Shown: piece after piece, positions 40,435 through 43,136 of the stretch
How the letters are laid out: each line of letters begins with the position of its first letter
Position numbering within the stretch: position 1 is the first letter of the stretch
Assembly (NCBI GenBank): GCA_900314765.1
Contig: OMWN01000027.1
Location: 1 to 43,136, forward strand
Source: an uncultured Selenomonadales bacterium
GTDB lineage: Bacteria; Bacillota; Negativicutes; Selenomonadales; Selenomonadaceae
Reading direction: 5' to 3'
Length of the DNA: 43,136 nucleotides
Notes under the pieces: model-generated
Database searches by the model: none
What the model saw: the letters and a program-made list of their open reading frames with translations, nothing else
What the model was told of the DNA's origin: nothing
Made by a program: the position numbers and the translations under genes

Positions 40435-41367
40435 ATGAGCGCTCATGGATTTCGTGAGTTTATGGGCGGCGTCGTCGCGCTCGGCATGTTTGACGGCGTG
40501 CATCTCGGCCATCAGAAAGTGATAGGCGATACGCGGGCGATGGCGCAAAGGCTTGGCGTGCCGCTCTCCGTCATGACGTTCAGCAGTCACCCGTTGGCCG
40601 TCATTGCACCAGAGCGAGTGCCGCCTGTCATCACGGACGAGGCAGAGCGCTCGGCGCTCTTTTCGGAGCTCGGTGTTGACTATCTGATGGAGCTTGATTT
40701 TAATGAGGCGTTTTCGCGCATGAGCCCATCGGATTTCATCGACATGCTTAGCGAGACGATGAGGCCGCGCGCCGTCGTCGTCGGGCCAAATTATTCTTTT
40801 GGCGCGGGCGGGCGCGGCACGCCTGAAATGCTGCGCGATGTGGGCGAGCGCCTCGGATTCGATGTGGTGGTGTCGAACGCCGTCTTCGTCGGCGCGGAGA
40901 TGGTGTCGAGCACGCGCGTGAGGCGAAGCCTCGCGGCGGGCGATGTGCGCGACGTGACGGCCTGCCTTGGCAGAATGTTTAGCGTGAATGGCGTCGTGTG
41001 CCACGGCGATGAGCGCGGCAGGACGATAGATTTCCCGACGGCGAACATAGAGCTCAGCGATGGGCGTGCGATGCTCGCTGATGGCGCGTATGCCGTGCTT
41101 GTCACGATAGAAAGCGGGCAATACAAAGGAAGCCGCCATGACGGCATGGCGAACATCGGCTATAATCCGACGTTCGGCGCATCGTCAAAGCGGCTCGAGA
41201 CGCATTTATTTGATTTCAGCGGCAACATATACGGCGAGAAAATGACCGTGAGCTTCGTCGAAAAGCTCAGAGGCGAAGTGAAATTTTCGTCGATAGAGGC
41301 GCTGTGCGATGAGCTTCAAAAGGACAAACTCATCGCGCGAAAGATTCTTGATGAACGTGACGACTGA
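40435..41367 (+). CDS. ribF: Bifunctional riboflavin kinase/FAD synthetase
   Basis: RibF phosphorylates riboflavin to FMN and adenylates FMN to FAD. The 310-residue protein has the N-terminal nucleotidyltransferase domain (VVALGMFDGVHLGHQKVI, FSSHPLAVI, VVGPNYSFGAGGRGTPE, SSTRVRRSL). The C-terminal riboflavin-kinase domain follows (GRTIDFPTANIEL, MANIGYNPTFGASSKRLETHLFDF in part). ATG at 40435 lies immediately after the flavodoxin stop, and its ribosome site would be within that gene. The N-terminal 10 residues are less conserved. The usual neighbours truB/rbfA are absent. A terminator lies 86 nt past the stop. Confidence 0.96.
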   Translation: MSAHGFREFMGGVVALGMFDGVHLGHQKVIGDTRAMAQRLGVPLSVMTFSSHPLAVIAPERVPPVITDEAERSALFSELGVDYLMELDFNEAFSRMSPSDFIDMLSETMRPRAVVVGPNYSFGAGGRGTPEMLRDVGERLGFDVVVSNAVFVGAEMVSSTRVRRSLAAGDVRDVTACLGRMFSVNGVVCHGDERGRTIDFPTANIELSDGRAMLADGAYAVLVTIESGQYKGSRHDGMANIGYNPTFGASSKRLETHLFDFSGNIYGEKMTVSFVEKLRGEVKFSSIEALCDELQKDKLIARKILDERDD

Positions 41368-41373
41368 GTTGAC

Positions 41374-41415
41374 TGAAAAAATGATGAGCGCGTCGATATA
41401 ATGCGGCGTTCATTG
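41374..41415 (-). terminator. Possible terminator after thiN
   Basis: On the minus strand ATGAACGC pairs imperfectly with GCGCTCAT and is followed by CATTTTTTC. It has one mismatch and a long loop, so it is weak. Confidence 0.35.
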
Positions 41416-42156
41416 ATTGAGACAAATATAAAGACCGAGAATTCCATTTTTCAAAGCGACGGTGAATGTGCCGTCGCTTTCTTTTTTTAGTTTGTTGCTG
41501 ACGGCGTATGGCTCGTACGCTTTGAGCACGGCGTCATGAAGCGGCCAATGCGTGCCTGTGATGGTGACGCCGTCGCAAATGGGTGAGAGCGCGATGAGCG
41601 ATATGGCGAGCGGGGCGCTGTCGAGGCGAACGCTGACTTCATCATTTTGACGCATGACGAGAAGCATCTCCCTGTCGTCGGCCATCATGCCGTCGAGACC
41701 AGAGCCGATGAGCGAGAAGACATTGGCGAGCGCGTGGTCGAGCCGCCCGCCGAATGACGCCGCCATGATGACGAACGGCGCGCTGTGTTCGCTATTTCCG
41801 TTACGTACGCTGTCTGCTTTTATTTTTTGCAGCACGAGCTGCGTATCGGTGTAGTCTTTTTCTACGGAAAATTTTTCTTTTATGATATTTTTTTCATTTG
41901 CCCACGTGAGTGCGTCATCACTCACGCTGTCGTCATCGCCCATCATGAGCGTCGGGACAATGCCGTCACATCGCAGCGCGTCGAGTCCCCTGTCGGCGGC
42001 GATGATGGTTTCTATGTTGTTGCTCTCGACGACGGACGCGAGCCATCCTTTCTTTGGCGCGCGTCCACCGATGACCATCAACGTGGGCGGCAACGTCAAA
42101 GAGTGTGAGAGCGCCATCGTTATTTGTGGCAGATAGATATTTGAGCAGTTCGTCAA
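41410..42156 (-). CDS. thiN: Thiamine pyrophosphokinase
   Basis: ThiN pyrophosphorylates thiamine with ATP to give thiamine diphosphate. The protein (248 residues) has PTLMVIGGRAPKKGWLA, AADRGLDALRCDGIVPTLMMGDDDSV, the catalytic EKDYTDTQLVLQK, and AASFGGRLDHALANVFSL, followed by the C-terminal thiamine-binding beta domain. TTG at 42156 is chosen because GGAGG lies 8 nt upstream. ATG at 42171 overlaps that site but would only add five residues. The gene is convergent with ribF, and its 3' end contains the ribF terminator on the other strand. Confidence 0.9.
   Translation of the reverse strand: MTNCSNIYLPQITMALSHSLTLPPTLMVIGGRAPKKGWLASVVESNNIETIIAADRGLDALRCDGIVPTLMMGDDDSVSDDALTWANEKNIIKEKFSVEKDYTDTQLVLQKIKADSVRNGNSEHSAPFVIMAASFGGRLDHALANVFSLIGSGLDGMMADDREMLLVMRQNDEVSVRLDSAPLAISLIALSPICDGVTITGTHWPLHDAVLKAYEPYAVSNKLKKESDGTFTVALKNGILGLYICLNQ
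41453..41488 (+). terminator. ribF terminator located inside the 3' end of thiN
   Basis: GCGACGG-TGAATGTG-CCGTCGC followed by TTTCTTTTTTT is a strong plus-strand terminator. It lies within the last codons of thiN, which is read on the minus strand, so the same bases serve coding and termination. Confidence 0.8.
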
Positions 42157-42216
42157 TATGGTGACCTCCATATTCGTATAGTTTTATAAAGCACAGTATG
42201 AGAGCGACGGTAGAAA

Positions 42217-42367
42217 TGACTCGGTGATGCCAGTCCTCATTCACTGCGCAATTTCAACAGGCTCTAATGCTGGCTGCCTAGCGGCAAAAGCGAAAACACG
42301 CCGCTTCGGCGCCAGCCAAAGAGCCTGTATAAAATCGCTAAGCTACTTCGGACTGGCATCACCTCGG
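42217..42367. repeat. Repeat D2: 151-bp covarying multi-stem palindrome
   Basis: This is the second copy of D1, in the same orientation relative to the plus strand. The outer stem is GGTGATGCCAGTC/GACTGGCATCACC, then GCAATTT with AAATCGC, ACAGGCTCT/AGAGCCTGT, then GCTGGC and GCC with GGC and GCCAGC. The identical apical hairpin is GCGGC/GCCGC. Several pairs differ from D1 on both sides of the stem. It lies between thiN and the DUF3592 gene. The rest of this 395-bp gap (42368-42566) is AT-rich, with no gene seen. Confidence 0.85.
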
Positions 42368-42566
42368 CAACTTTAGTAGCATAAATTTTACAAGATTACA
42401 TTTTCCTTTATTTTATCATTAATCAACAATTTAATCGACGATGAAGCAGGAATAAAAAAATCTTTGTCGAATAAAAATATTAGGTGAATTGTTGCCAATT
42501 TGTGACTAAAATTTCTAAAAATGTCATAGCATAGATTTGAGATAGTTTATAGCGGGAGGTTGTCGG

Positions 42567-43079
42567 ATGAATGTGATAAAGCGTTGGGTGCCTGTTGCGC
42601 TTTTGATTTTCATAGGGGCGTATCTGCTCCAATGGTATGTGTCGACGACGGGCGGGCCGTACGAGCGGTGCCGCGAGGAGAGGTACGGCATCGTGACGAA
42701 TGTGGAGGCGTGGCCGCTCGGGCGACTGCCAGAGCTCAGCGGCGATGAGAGCCGCGTCACGGTGACGTTCGAGTATATCGGCGCAAAGTACAAGGCACCT
42801 ATATATATGAAGACAAAGAGGCCGCCCGACATCGGCGACAGGATGAAGATACGGTTTGACCCAGAGAATCCGACGTGGGCCGTCGACGCGAATACGCCGC
42901 TGCCTGCCAGCCGATGGGTGCTTTTCTTCGGCATCGTGACGATGGCGGCGGGGCTCATGCTCGTGCGGCGTGGCATCAAGCTCACGCAAAAGGAACATGA
43001 GGCGGCGCTTGAGGCAAAGGCGAAGGAAGAGGCCGCAAACAGCGAGAAAAATGGAGGCTTCCCCCATAACTGTGGGTAA
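42567..43079 (+). CDS. DUF3592-type membrane protein
   Basis: The 170-residue protein has one membrane helix near the N-terminus (about 8-24) and a second at about 116-136. A soluble beta-rich segment between them contains RVTVTFEYIGAKYKAPIYM and GDRMKIRFDPENPTWAVD, typical of DUF3592. A charged C-terminal tail (about 137-162) follows. GGGAGG precedes the ATG. The function of this family is unknown. The last codons run into a small CCCA...TGGG hairpin. The remaining 57 bases to the window end show no gene. Confidence 0.8.
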   Translation: MNVIKRWVPVALLIFIGAYLLQWYVSTTGGPYERCREERYGIVTNVEAWPLGRLPELSGDESRVTVTFEYIGAKYKAPIYMKTKRPPDIGDRMKIRFDPENPTWAVDANTPLPASRWVLFFGIVTMAAGLMLVRRGIKLTQKEHEAALEAKAKEEAANSEKNGGFPHNCG

Positions 43080-43136
43080 AACAGCATAAAAAGAAACCAC
43101 TTGCACACTCTGCTATAGTAGAAGCTGCTAAACCAA

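Noticed and set aside
43055-43136. Repeat element at the right edge of the window
   Set aside because: A small CCCA/TGGG hairpin and AT-rich DNA are visible, but the window ends before any second end could be seen.

Overview
The window reads as chromosomal, fairly GC-rich DNA of a low-branching Firmicute, most plausibly of the Gram-negative-walled class Negativicutes (Selenomonas-like). This placement is an inference. It rests on a PdtaS/EutW-type histidine kinase with an ANTAR regulator, a SpoVB-type flippase, a 62-residue L28 with four cysteines, an infC-rpmI-rplT operon behind an attenuator, frequent TTG starts, and many GC-rich hairpin repeats between genes. I see no rRNA, phage, transposase, CRISPR array or toxin-antitoxin module. 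Almost all genes are conserved housekeeping genes and coding density is high.

Layout. 0.1-4.4 kb: tsaD, a HisKA_2 sensor kinase, an ANTAR response regulator and a sirtuin. 4.8-5.3 kb: a convergent nicotinamidase-like gene. 5.4-9.8 kb: glmS with a clear promoter, an NhaC-family antiporter, and an overlapping DapF-fold racemase/epimerase. 9.9-13.5 kb (minus strand): rpmB, a DUF815 ATPase, tRNA-Pro(CGG), a SpeD-like protein lacking the pyruvoyl-forming serine, and lgt. 13.6-18.6 kb: glycolytic genes gap, pgk, tpiA, gpmI. 19.0-23.3 kb: polyamine importer potABC and potD. 23.3-31.6 kb: prfC, a DUF4931 HIT-like protein (minus), a SpoVB-type flippase, a diacylglycerol-kinase-family gene, mtnA and a chemoreceptor. 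32.2-36.9 kb: an acetylhomoserine sulfhydrylase-type gene (minus), rarA, a LysR regulator, a flavodoxin-like lipoprotein and a small coiled-coil protein. 37.3-39.6 kb: infC (AUU start)-rpmI-rplT and a SPOUT methyltransferase. 39.9-43.1 kb: a cytosolic flavodoxin fused in one transcription unit with ribF, a convergent thiamine pyrophosphokinase (minus), and a DUF3592 membrane protein.

The most unusual content lies between the genes. Nearly every gap above about 350 bp carries a member of one of at least four short repeat families that encode nothing. Family A (240-277 bp, four full copies plus one pair of outward-facing ends) has terminal inverted repeats around ACCCTCTCCGCC and two internal-sequence subfamilies. 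Family B (233 bp, one full copy and two single ends) ends in GTCACCCCACCACCG. Family C (about 195 bp, two copies) ends in AT-rich inverted repeats. Family D (about 152 bp, two copies) is a nearly fully paired giant hairpin whose two copies differ by compensatory base changes. A palindromic module (CATGCC, 3 nt, GGCATG or a close variant) recurs inside A, B and C. These elements sit within what are otherwise operons: kinase/regulator, gap/pgk and potC/potD.

Functional links: sirtuin plus nicotinamidase (NAD turnover), flavodoxin plus RibF (FMN supply), PotABCD with a SpeD-like protein and MtnA (polyamine and methylthioadenosine metabolism, not in one operon), and gap-pgk-tpiA-gpmI (lower glycolysis).
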